Assembly: GCA_019911785.1 (NCBI GenBank)
Contig: JAIOJM010000248.1
Span: forward strand, 1-8,690
Length of the DNA: 8,690 nt
Source: Sulfuricella sp.
Lineage (GTDB): Bacteria > Pseudomonadota > Gammaproteobacteria > Burkholderiales > Sulfuricellaceae
Direction of reading: 5' to 3'
Made by a program: the position numbers and the translations under genes. Under the pieces are notes generated by a model. That model did not search any database. It was given only the letters and a program-made list of their open reading frames with translations, and was not told where the DNA came from. Numbering within the stretch: the first letter of the stretch is position 1; each line of letters begins with the position of its first letter. Shown here piece after piece: positions 1 through 5,729 of the stretch.

Positions 1-139
1 CAACCGGAAACGGCATCATTCGACCCTCGGCTACAGATCGCCAACCCAGTTCCTGAAGGACTGGATCAGCGCTCAGCATGATGAAAAACTGGTAGCATGA
101 AACCCACCCGTTGGAAGACGAAAAACCGGGGGAAGCTCA
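1..139 (+). mobile_element. Right end of an IS3-family insertion sequence
   Basis: This is the terminal part of an insertion sequence running in from the left edge. It holds the last 32 codons of an orfB-type DDE transposase followed by about 39 non-coding bases. The presumed terminus is the CA at 138-139. Read from outside inward on the minus strand it begins TGAGCTTCCCCCGG, which fits the TG...CA ends and C-rich termini common in IS3-family elements. The boundary is supported independently by the acr3 gene on the other strand, whose recognisable permease sequence stops at about 139-141. The other end and the target duplication are outside the window, so the exact terminus is an inference to within a few bases. 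Confidence 0.75.
2..100 (+). CDS. IS3-family transposase orfB, C-terminal fragment (5' end outside window)
   Basis: The frame from base 2 encodes 32 residues and stops at TGA 98-100. It begins NRKRHHSTLGYRSPTQFL. The pattern N-x-R-R/K-x-H-S-T-L-G-Y-x-S-P-x-x-F is the well-known C-terminal signature of the IS3-family OrfB integrase-like transposase, lying just after the catalytic glutamate of the DDE triad. The catalytic residues themselves are off the left edge, so activity cannot be judged. It belongs to the element whose right end interrupts acr3. The exact IS name is not recognised. Confidence 0.82.
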   Translation, partial: NRKRHHSTLGYRSPTQFLKDWISAQHDEKLVA

Positions 140-906
140 AAGTGCAACAAGATAGGCACAGCAATAAGGGCTACTGTCAACGGGTATTCAAGAATAATCT
201 TCCCTTCTGATGAGAACAAAAGCACCAACATTCCCAAGAGAGATGCTGTTGCCAAGGTGTCCATCACAGGCAAGAAGCGGTTGGCAAACCAAGGTACACC
301 CTTATTGGAAATCAAGAGACGCCTGGAGACTTGGCCGACAAACAATGGCAAAGCAACAAATAACAAAACACTGTGAACAACCAGCGAGAAGGGAACAGGC
401 ACACCGCCCACGCCCAGGTAGAATGCTGTCAAAGGAGCATACAGCAACAGAGTGGACACGGCGTTGATGGCCGTAATCACTACGCCTTGGGCCACATTGC
501 CACGTGCAAAGGCTATCCAGAACAACACCATTCCAGTGCAAGGCGAAATGCCCAACAAGATTGTTCCTGCGCGAAACTCTGGATTGCCTAAGAAAAGTGT
601 TGCCAAGAGCACCATCAACGGCGGCGCAATAACCCAGTTGGCAATCAAGGTTAGCATTGAAGGCCCAATGTTCTTGACTGCGTGCGAGAGTTCTTCGAGT
701 TTGACCTTTGCCATCGTCGGATACATCAGAAAGAACATCAGAAAGGCAATGGGAATGGATACACCGCCAACATTGAGTGAATTGAGGTCGTGTATAAGTT
801 GCGGAAAGAGCCTCCCGAAAAGTAATCCTGCAATCGCACATAGGGCAATCCAGAGGTAAATGTACTTTTCAAAGCAGCCAAGTGTTACTTTAGCTTCTTG
901 GCCCAT
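73..906 (-). pseudogene. acr3: ACR3-type arsenite efflux permease, truncated at the C-terminus by an insertion sequence
   Basis: This is an inner-membrane As(III)/H+ antiporter of the ACR3 (BART superfamily) type. The chosen start is ATG 904-906, preceded by AAGGG at a 7-base spacing. An upstream in-frame ATG at 1020 would run into the response regulator gene and add 38 residues unlike the family. About 256 residues are native, with repeated hydrophobic helices and the family hallmark SPCTGMVLFW, whose Cys123 matches the conserved ACR3 substrate-path cysteine. The native sequence ends at ILLHF (near 139). A further 21 residues (starting ELPPVFRLP) are read from the insertion sequence before TAA at 73-75, giving a 277-residue chimera. 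Intact family members are about 340-370 residues, so the last helices, including the region with the conserved functional glutamate, are missing. It is almost certainly inactive. GC content is lower than in its neighbours, which suggests separate acquisition. The severed 3' end may survive beyond the left edge. Confidence 0.88.
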
Positions 907-912
907 TTGTGT

Positions 913-919
913 TCCCTTC
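913..919 (-). promoter_or_regulatory. Ribosome binding site that fixes the acr3 start
   Basis: On the minus strand GAAGGGA lies 7 bases upstream of ATG 904-906. No similar site precedes the upstream in-frame ATG at 1018-1020. This favours the start that gives a normal ACR3 N-terminus (MGQEAKVTLGCFEKYIYLW). Confidence 0.65.
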
Positions 920-946
920 ACTCTTGTCCATATCCGGGCGCGGCAC

Positions 947-960
947 ACCGCCAAGGCGGT
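947..960. other. 14-bp perfect palindrome between the response regulator and acr3
   Basis: The sequence ACCGCCAAGGCGGT is its own reverse complement. It lies in the 79-base gap between the response regulator stop codon and the acr3 start. No T-run follows on either strand, so it is not a convincing intrinsic terminator. It could be an operator for acr3 or a small RNA hairpin. Nothing in the sequence decides between these. Confidence 0.4.
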
Positions 961-985
961 CGGTGACGATGAGACGGCGGCCTGT

Positions 986-2350
986 CTATGGCGACTGGTG
1001 TGTGCCGGCACGAATTTCAATGCCGTAGCGCCTGATTTTTTCCCAAAGCGTTTTTCTGCTCACACCCAGCGAGTCTGCGGCACGGGTCATGCAATAGTCG
1101 GCCTGAACAAGTGCCTGTCTGATGCAGTCTTTTTCCGCCACAGCCGCCGCTGCCTTGAGATTCCCCAATGGCCTGACGGTCCCCGGTTGCTCGGGGAAAA
1201 AGTCCTCCGCGCCCAGGACATCCCGCTCGGCCAGCGCCACGGCACGTTCCACCATGTTGCGCAATTCCCGGATATTTCCCGGAAAGTCGTAGGCTGACAG
1301 CGCTGCCTCGGCAGTGGGGCTGAGGGAAGGAAGCTTTCTGTCCAGTTCCGCCGAGAAGAATTCCAGGAAATATCTTGCGAAAAACAGGATGTCTTCCCGT
1401 CTTTCCCGGAGTGGCGGCAGATGGATATGCAGCACGTGGATCCGGTAGTAGAAATCCTCACGCATGCGCCCTTGCCGGACTGCCTCTTTCAGGTCGCGGT
1501 GGGTGGCCGTGATCAGGCGGATGTCGAGCGGCAGGCGTTCGGTACCGCCGAGCCGTTCGAATTCTCGTTCCTGGAGCACCCGCAGCAGCTTCACCTGAAT
1601 GTCCGGCGACAGGTCACCGATTTCATCCAGGAAGAGCGTGCCGCTGTTCGCCAGTTCGAGCTTGCCGGGCTTGCGCCGGTCTGCCCCGGTGAAGGCGCCG
1701 CGCTCGAAGCCGAACAGCTCGGATTCCAGGAGGGAAGCAGGAAATGCGCTGCAGTTGATGGTGACGAATGGGCCGCCGCCACGTGCGCCCGTGTAGTGGC
1801 AAAGTTTTGCCACTACCTCCTTGCCGGTGCCGGTTTCCCCGGTGATCAGCAGGCTGGATGGTAGGTCGCGGACCTTCCTGATCACCTGCTCGACTTCCCG
1901 CATCTTCGGGCCGACTCCGATGGTCGTCTGACCGCGCCCCAGGCGGGACCCCAGCTCGGACACCATCTCTCCGGCGATTCGCTCATCGCGCTGGCGCCTC
2001 AGGATGTGCAGGATCTTCTCCAACAAGGCGGATGGGTCGTAGGGCTTGGTGAGATAGTCGTCCACGCCTTCCTTAACCAGCCGGACCGCCTGCTCGACAG
2101 TGCCGTAGGCCGTGATGACGAGGAAGGACGCGCTGCCGTAACGGCTGCGCAGGGCGAAATAAAGCTCTTCCCCGGTCATGTCCGGCAAACGGATATCGAG
2201 TATGAAAAGCTCGGGGTCCCGATCGAAGGCAAGCTCGTCCAGCGCCGCCTGCCCGCTGCGGAACCAGCGGACATCGAATCCATTTCCGGACAGATAGGTG
2301 ACCAGGCTTTGCCCGGCGATGGGGTCGTCCTCAATGACGTACAGGCTCAT
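986..2350 (-). CDS. NtrC-family sigma54-dependent response regulator (AioR/ArxR-like by context)
   Basis: This is a cytoplasmic transcription activator of 454 residues with complete architecture. The receiver domain is about 3-115, with acidic pair D8/D9, phosphoacceptor D52 (FILDIRLPD), T80 and K102. The AAA+ domain is about 145-375, with Walker A GETGTGKE (171-178), the sigma54-contacting GAFTGA loop (218-223), Walker B FLDEIGD with D242/E243, and PPLRER (312-317). A Fis-type helix-turn-helix lies at about 421-445 (TRAADSLGVSRKTLWEKIRR). The start ATG 2348-2350 has AAAGGAG 8 bases upstream and lies inside the 3' end of the histidine kinase gene (20-bp overlap), so the two are translationally coupled. 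When phosphorylated it should hydrolyse ATP to open sigma54 promoters. All key residues are present. Assignment to arsenite control is inferred from the PhnD-like partner and the adjacent acr3. Other NtrC-type systems remain possible. Confidence 0.93.
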   Translation of the reverse strand: MSLYVIEDDPIAGQSLVTYLSGNGFDVRWFRSGQAALDELAFDRDPELFILDIRLPDMTGEELYFALRSRYGSASFLVITAYGTVEQAVRLVKEGVDDYLTKPYDPSALLEKILHILRRQRDERIAGEMVSELGSRLGRGQTTIGVGPKMREVEQVIRKVRDLPSSLLITGETGTGKEVVAKLCHYTGARGGGPFVTINCSAFPASLLESELFGFERGAFTGADRRKPGKLELANSGTLFLDEIGDLSPDIQVKLLRVLQEREFERLGGTERLPLDIRLITATHRDLKEAVRQGRMREDFYYRIHVLHIHLPPLRERREDILFFARYFLEFFSAELDRKLPSLSPTAEAALSAYDFPGNIRELRNMVERAVALAERDVLGAEDFFPEQPGTVRPLGNLKAAAAVAEKDCIRQALVQADYCMTRAADSLGVSRKTLWEKIRRYGIEIRAGTHQSP

Positions 2351-3821
2351 GTTCCTCGCTCCTTTGCGTTTCAGACGGAACCTTGGGAAGGGTTACGGCA
2401 AAGCGGGTGCCCTTCCCCACCTCGCTTTCGACCTCTATAACGCCTCCCATGGCGTGGACCAGCCCCATGCTGACCCACAGCCCCAGGCCGGTGCCGTCGG
2501 CCCTGGTGGTGAAAAACGGCTCGAATATCCTATCCAACTGTTCCTGTGGCATCCCGTCTCCGGTGTCCTCCACGACGAATACCAGCGTGTTTTCCCGCTC
2601 GGCGGCAAGGAAGGTGAGTATGCCGCCCTCCGGCATCGCCCCCACCGCGTTGATGAGAAGATTCGTCAGCACTTGCTGAAGTTGCGCCCTGGGCACATAA
2701 AAAGGGGTTTCGAGTTCGTTCCGCCAATCGATACGGATGTGGCGCAGTTCGCAGTCATGGCGCACAAGCAGGAACAGGTCATCCAGGCAGCGCGGATCAC
2801 AGACGGTAATCGTGCCGGCTCCGCGATGTTGAACCAGCAGCGCTTCGACCACGCTCTCAATCTGCTTCAGACCCGACTCCAGGAGCTGGACACTTTGCTC
2901 CCGAGTGGCTGGATCACCGGAAAACAGGCGCAGGTTTTCCAGAGCGTTCTTCATGCCGCCAAGGGGATTGTTGATCTCATGCGCGACGCCCGAAACCATC
3001 CTGCCGATCGCCGCCAGTTTTTCGGCGACCTGCAGTTGCACGCTCAGGGCTTCCTTCTCCTGCAATTGCGCAGCCATTTCATTGAATGTTGCGACCAGGC
3101 GGCCTATCTCGTCTTTCTCATGGGCATGTATCGGTGCGATCTCATCGAGCCGGCCGCTACGGATCTGTTCAACGGCGGTGGTCAGTTCTCCGATGGGTTT
3201 GGTCATCCTGCGGGAAAGCACCCAGCCCAGCAAACTGCCGGCGATGGCGAGGATGGTGGCGATCGCCCCGATTTGGACGATGGTGGTCAAGACGCGCCAG
3301 CGGATGAAATCGGTATCGTAGCCCAGCCAGACGAAGCCGATTTCCTTTCCGCGGTACTCAATGGGCGCGCTCGCCAGCAGCGCTTCGCTGCCACGGAAGA
3401 CGCCGGTGCGAACGACGGCGCCGCGGCCGGGGAACATGCCTTCGAAGGCGCGCAACTCAGCCAGCGGCATCCCGATCCGTTGCCTATCCGGTTGCGTGTG
3501 GGCGAGCACAACCCCTTCGTCGGTAACGATGGCGCCGAACAGCAACGGCGCCATTTCCTGATCCAGCGCGTCCACTTGCCGGCGCAGGTTTGCGTAAAGA
3601 GCCCAATAGTCCATCCGGACGACGTTTTCGGTATTTGATATGGAAAGGGCGAGGGCGAACTGCCGCGCCCTGCCTTCGAGCGCGTCGCGCACCACTCCGG
3701 TTTCCCACACTTGAGCAATGACGCCGGCCACGAACGCGACGAAATAGACGATGGCTACCACCGTCACGGGCAGCTTGATTTGCAGCCCCCACTGCCTGGG
3801 ATCAAGACGCAACGGTTTCAC
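2331..3821 (-). CDS. Transmembrane sensor histidine kinase (AioS/ArxS-like by context)
   Basis: This is an inner-membrane kinase of 496 residues. The start chosen is GTG 3819-3821, whose GTGA overlaps the TGA stop of the upstream binding-protein gene by 4 bp. Longer in-frame readings only overlap that gene and look non-native. Helix 1 is about 17-38, followed by a periplasmic domain of about 140 residues, helix 2 at about 180-202, and HAMP at about 203-255 with a short coiled segment. HisKA carries phospho-acceptor H281 in GVAHEINNPLGG. HATPase_c has the N-box around N391 (NLLINAVGAMP), G1 DTGDGM (419-424) and G2 GTGLGL (443-448). The protein ends with the charged tail SETQRSEEHEPVRH. The periplasmic domain presumably reads the state of the PhnD-like protein encoded just upstream, and phosphate passes to the regulator encoded just downstream. 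The ligand is not identifiable from the sequence. Confidence 0.92.
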   Translation of the reverse strand: MKPLRLDPRQWGLQIKLPVTVVAIVYFVAFVAGVIAQVWETGVVRDALEGRARQFALALSISNTENVVRMDYWALYANLRRQVDALDQEMAPLLFGAIVTDEGVVLAHTQPDRQRIGMPLAELRAFEGMFPGRGAVVRTGVFRGSEALLASAPIEYRGKEIGFVWLGYDTDFIRWRVLTTIVQIGAIATILAIAGSLLGWVLSRRMTKPIGELTTAVEQIRSGRLDEIAPIHAHEKDEIGRLVATFNEMAAQLQEKEALSVQLQVAEKLAAIGRMVSGVAHEINNPLGGMKNALENLRLFSGDPATREQSVQLLESGLKQIESVVEALLVQHRGAGTITVCDPRCLDDLFLLVRHDCELRHIRIDWRNELETPFYVPRAQLQQVLTNLLINAVGAMPEGGILTFLAAERENTLVFVVEDTGDGMPQEQLDRIFEPFFTTRADGTGLGLWVSMGLVHAMGGVIEVESEVGKGTRFAVTLPKVPSETQRSEEHEPVRH

Positions 3822-4759
3822 GGCCTGGTTCGCCGAGCCTTCGGCGGCTGGATATGGATATCCAGCCTGATGCTGTCGTACAGCTTGTCTCCATGGCGCG
3901 CAAATCGGGTGAGCTGGAGGATATTGAGGAGTTCCTTGCCCTCCTTGTCGGTTTCCATGTTGAGAAGGGCTTTTTTCAGGCTGGCAACCTGAGATTCGTC
4001 CGCCCTCCTGGATGCCACGAAAGGCGGCAGGCCATAAGCGCCTGACCGCGCGATGACACGAGTCCTGCGGGCCAGCTTGGGCGATTCGATTGAAATCGCC
4101 TCCCACACCTGGCCGTCCACGCTTCCGCCATCCGCCATCCCGTCGGCAACCGCCTTGATGGTTTCTGCATGGCTATAGGTGAAAAAGTGAATGCGAAACA
4201 TCCGATCAGGATCGACAACCGGCTTGTTCTGACTGAGATGGCCGGCAATCAATGAGCGAAAACTTACGGAATCCGGATCCGAGAAAGCAAAAATACCGCC
4301 TTTCAGGTCATCGAGAGAGCGGGCCGGACTCGACGCGGGAACAATGAGATAGATCCTGTAATACGGATCCCCCCGGAATTCGGGCGTGGCTACATAACGG
4401 AGAAACCCGGCTTCCGTGCCGCGGACATAGGGATAGCCGCAAATCCAGGCGAAATGCAGGTCATCCCTGCGCAGCAATTCCTGGATCTCGTGGTACGATT
4501 TCCGATAAACGAACCGTACCGGCTGGCCGGTCTGCTCGCTCAGATACTTCGCCCATCGGTCGTAAGCCAGCGAATCTTTCACGAACATTGCCTGGGTGAT
4601 CCCGATTCGCAGTTCCGCCGCAGCCGGAGTGGTCATGAAAGCGGCGACAAAAAGAACTGCCGCCGGCGCGAGGCGCGCGAAAAATCCCCTTGGCCGAATT
4701 CCGGCCCAAGGAAAACGATATTGCCCCATCAGTTTGAAGCACTGCCCTGCCCCCCGCAT
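3818..4759 (-). CDS. PhnD-like periplasmic binding protein, probable ligand sensor of the downstream two-component system (AioX-like)
   Basis: This is a 313-residue exported protein of the PhnD/phosphonate-binding family (type 2 periplasmic fold). The arginine-rich N-terminus and hydrophobic stretch RLAPAAVLFVAAFM end at a probable signal peptidase site after TTPAAA (about residue 48). The mature chain begins ELRIGITQAMFV and shows family motifs FAWICGYPYV (about 103-112) and GDPYYRIYLIVP. Cys107 in CGYPYV is the only cysteine in the mature protein. From memory, AioX arsenite sensors depend on one conserved cysteine (numbered Cys108 in Agrobacterium). I have not aligned them, and a Cys here also occurs in PhnD relatives that do not sense arsenite. 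There are no ABC permease or ATPase genes beside it, so signalling is more likely than uptake. The ATG start is chosen over GTG 4763-4765 because that GTG overlaps the ribosome binding site. The stop overlaps the kinase GTG. Confidence 0.88.
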   Translation of the reverse strand: MRGAGQCFKLMGQYRFPWAGIRPRGFFARLAPAAVLFVAAFMTTPAAAELRIGITQAMFVKDSLAYDRWAKYLSEQTGQPVRFVYRKSYHEIQELLRRDDLHFAWICGYPYVRGTEAGFLRYVATPEFRGDPYYRIYLIVPASSPARSLDDLKGGIFAFSDPDSVSFRSLIAGHLSQNKPVVDPDRMFRIHFFTYSHAETIKAVADGMADGGSVDGQVWEAISIESPKLARRTRVIARSGAYGLPPFVASRRADESQVASLKKALLNMETDKEGKELLNILQLTRFARHGDKLYDSIRLDIHIQPPKARRTRP

Positions 4760-4763
4760 CCGC

Positions 4764-4769
4764 ACCTCC
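4764..4769 (-). promoter_or_regulatory. Ribosome binding site that decides the binding-protein start
   Basis: GGAGGT on the minus strand lies 4 bases upstream of ATG 4757-4759. The alternative GTG start (4763-4765) shares bases with this motif and could not use it, so the ATG two codons downstream is preferred. Confidence 0.7.
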
Positions 4770-4774
4770 GGAAC

Positions 4775-4790
4775 CAGTATGCCGATACTG
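4775..4790. promoter_or_regulatory. Inverted repeat in the leader of the sensor operon
   Basis: CAGTAT and ATACTG form a perfect 6-bp dyad around a 4-base centre (GCCG on the plus strand). It lies 5 bases upstream of the GGAGGT ribosome binding site of the PhnD-like gene and downstream of the proposed -10. It could be an operator or a leader hairpin affecting translation. No regulator is assigned. Confidence 0.4.
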
Positions 4791-4796
4791 CTCCAG

Positions 4797-4824
4797 TTAT
4801 TCTATAGCAAAGAATCTCAGTTGG
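4797..4824 (-). promoter_or_regulatory. Candidate sigma70 promoter for the sensor operon
   Basis: Read on the minus strand, TTGGCC and TATAGA are separated by 16 bases (AACTGAGATTCTTTGC), with a TG just upstream of the -10 as in extended -10 promoters. It sits in the 117-base gap between the DUF3330-type gene and the PhnD-like gene, about 40 bases before the start codon. The -35 match is only moderate. No -24/-12 sigma54 element with correct spacing was seen here. The operon could instead be read from the promoter of the small upstream gene. Confidence 0.4.
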
Positions 4825-4876
4825 CCAAAGCTGCAAGAGCACCAGTTTTTGGAATGCCTGGTTGATTTTGCACTAA

Positions 4877-5092
4877 TTAGACCGAAGGCTTGGTATCCTT
4901 CGCGGGATGGTTCAGCTTCCAGGTTTCCATGCATCCCAGGCCGCAGAAGTGGGCAGTGTAGTCAGCGCCTTCAAAAGTCAGCGCCGCGCTGGTCGGAATT
5001 TCGGCCTTGCAGAGATCACAGGTCAAGGGGGCACAAACATCGTCTTCCGAACAGGTGACAATAGGCGCACCGGCAGGTGTCTTTAGTTGCAT
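4877..5092 (-). CDS. Small cysteine-rich DUF3330-type protein, probable metal-binding zinc-ribbon-like domain
   Basis: This is a 71-residue soluble protein with six cysteines (14, 20, 25, 28, 50, 54). The arrangement CDLC...FCGLGC (C25-x2-C28 and C50-x3-C54, with H48 and a following MxTW) matches what I remember of DUF3330 proteins. Those occur in mercury-resistance modules and elsewhere and resemble TRASH/zinc-ribbon metal-binding folds. The N-terminal 20 residues are variable and add C14 and C20. It has no signal peptide or membrane segment. Molecular function is not established. Binding a thiophilic metal or metalloid is an inference from the cysteines and the arsenic-related neighbours. 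The start ATG has an unusually strong ribosome binding site, and a 26-bp palindrome lies just upstream. It is transcribed toward the sensor operon 117 bases away, so co-transcription is possible. No mercury resistance genes are present. Confidence 0.78.
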   Translation of the reverse strand: MQLKTPAGAPIVTCSEDDVCAPLTCDLCKAEIPTSAALTFEGADYTAHFCGLGCMETWKLNHPAKDTKPSV

Positions 5093-5097
5093 GGTTA

Positions 5098-5105
5098 ACC
5101 TCCTT
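5098..5105 (-). promoter_or_regulatory. Very strong ribosome binding site of the DUF3330-type gene
   Basis: AAGGAGGT on the minus strand is a full 8-base match to the anti-Shine-Dalgarno sequence. Its AGGAGG core lies 6 bases from ATG 5090-5092. It is the strongest such site in the window and suggests the small protein is made in quantity when the gene is on. Confidence 0.8.
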
Positions 5106-5108
5106 GAT

Positions 5109-5134
5109 ATTATCTAATCTTAAGTTTAGATAAT
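5109..5134. promoter_or_regulatory. 26-bp near-perfect palindrome, probable operator of the DUF3330-type gene
   Basis: The arms ATTATCTAA (5109-5117) and TTAGATAAT (5126-5134) are exact reverse complements. The centre CTTAAG (5119-5124) is itself palindromic on the same axis, so 24 of 26 bases are symmetric. It lies 3 bases upstream of the ribosome binding site, where the promoter or start of transcription would be. This suits a dimeric repressor. The TTAGA half-site also occurs in the operator of the divergent marR gene, but in the opposite arrangement. Confidence 0.65.
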
Positions 5135-5214
5135 TTTGACTCCCATGATGCAGAAAAATTCAAGCCGTGTTGCCACCCCATGACGGGCTCAGTGCTGCAA
5201 AAAACAATCCGGGG

Positions 5215-5243
5215 TTGATATTTGTCCTAGTTAGAACTATTAT
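5215..5243 (+). promoter_or_regulatory. Sigma70 promoter of the marR gene
   Basis: TTGATA (5215-5220) and TATTAT (5238-5243) are separated by exactly 17 bases, an excellent sigma70 match. Transcription would start near 5250, leaving a leader of about 20 bases before ATG 5271. The -10 lies in the centre of the inverted repeat at 5224-5258, so a protein bound there would block the promoter. Confidence 0.75.
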
Positions 5244-5258
5244 GCTTCTAACCAGGAC
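5224..5258. promoter_or_regulatory. Inverted repeat covering the marR promoter, probable MarR operator
   Basis: GTCCTAGTTAGAA (5224-5236) and TTCTAACCAGGAC (5246-5258) are reverse complements over 13 bp with one mismatch, around a 9-base spacer holding most of the -10 element. Position and symmetry are those of an autoregulatory operator for the winged-helix dimer encoded 12 bases downstream. It may also serve the divergent DUF3330-type gene. Confidence 0.7.
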
Positions 5259-5270
5259 TTGTTATCGACC

Positions 5271-5729
5271 ATGACCACTACCCCATTCCTGCCCACCCTG
5301 CGCGAGCTGGCCAGCGCCTACCAGGCCTTCGCGGCCTATTCGGCAGTGCATATCCGCACCCTCGACCTGACCCCGGCCCAGTTCGACATCATCGCCACGC
5401 TCGGCAACACGCCGGGCATGCCGTTCAAGGAACTGGGCGAAAAAACCCTGATCACCAAGGGGACGCTCACCGGAGTGGTAGACCGCCTGACCGACAAAAA
5501 ACTGGTGCAGCGCGTGGCTTCCCCCAGCGACGGCCGCAGCCAGACCGTGCAACTGACCCCGCAGGGGGAAGCCCTGTTCGAGCGCATCTTCCCCGACCAC
5601 CTGGCTCATTTGCAGCGCGCCTTCGTCGAACTCTCGCCGGATGAACTGGCCAACCTGGAAAAGTCCCTGCGCCACCTGCGCGAGGCGCTGGTCAGCGCAC
5701 GCAACCGCATGAACCTTAACGGCGATTAA
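5271..5729 (+). CDS. MarR-family transcriptional regulator
   Basis: This is a cytoplasmic DNA-binding dimer of 152 residues, a typical family length. The N-terminal helices (about 7-30) and C-terminal helices (about 101-148) form the dimer interface. The winged helix-turn-helix lies between them (about 35-97), with LTPAQFDIIATLG, recognition helix ITKGTLTGVVDRLTDKKLV (61-79) and wing SPSDGRSQTVQLT (84-96, carrying the family Asp-Gly-Arg). There is no cysteine, so OhrR-style thiol redox sensing is excluded and a small-molecule ligand is more likely. The ATG start is preferred to the in-frame TTG at 5259, which directly abuts AGGAC and the operator. The only visible Shine-Dalgarno (AGGA) is rather distant at 13 bases. 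The stop codon lies inside the first arm of the intergenic repeat. Likely targets are its own gene, the divergent DUF3330-type gene and the downstream b561-YceI operon (inferred). Confidence 0.92.
   Translation: MTTTPFLPTLRELASAYQAFAAYSAVHIRTLDLTPAQFDIIATLGNTPGMPFKELGEKTLITKGTLTGVVDRLTDKKLVQRVASPSDGRSQTVQLTPQGEALFERIFPDHLAHLQRAFVELSPDELANLEKSLRHLREALVSARNRMNLNGD

Noticed and set aside
935..957. Possible -24/-12 sigma54 promoter for acr3 on the minus strand (TTGGCGGTGTGCCGCGC).
   Set aside because: The distance between GG and GC is 11 bases rather than the strict 10, and the flanking bases match poorly. It also overlaps the GC-rich palindrome.
2298..3638. Long plus-strand open frame opposite the histidine kinase gene.
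   Set aside because: It lies antisense to a gene with all kinase motifs, the translation has no recognisable domain, and such frames are expected in GC-rich DNA.
3822..4106. N-terminal extension of the histidine kinase to an upstream ATG.
   Set aside because: The added residues overlap the binding-protein gene in another frame and look non-native. GTG 3819-3821 overlapping the upstream stop is a typical coupled start.
4763..4765. GTG start for the PhnD-like protein.
   Set aside because: It overlaps the GGAGGT ribosome binding site. ATG at 4757-4759 has normal spacing.
4877..5092. Mercury resistance operon, suggested by the DUF3330-type protein.
   Set aside because: No merR, merT, merP or merA sequence is present in the window.
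5259..5261. TTG start for the MarR protein.
   Set aside because: It directly follows AGGAC and the operator arm, leaving no room for ribosome binding. The ATG at 5271 gives a normal family N-terminus.
5271..5729. OhrR-type peroxide sensor.
   Set aside because: The MarR protein contains no cysteine, so thiol-based sensing is not possible.
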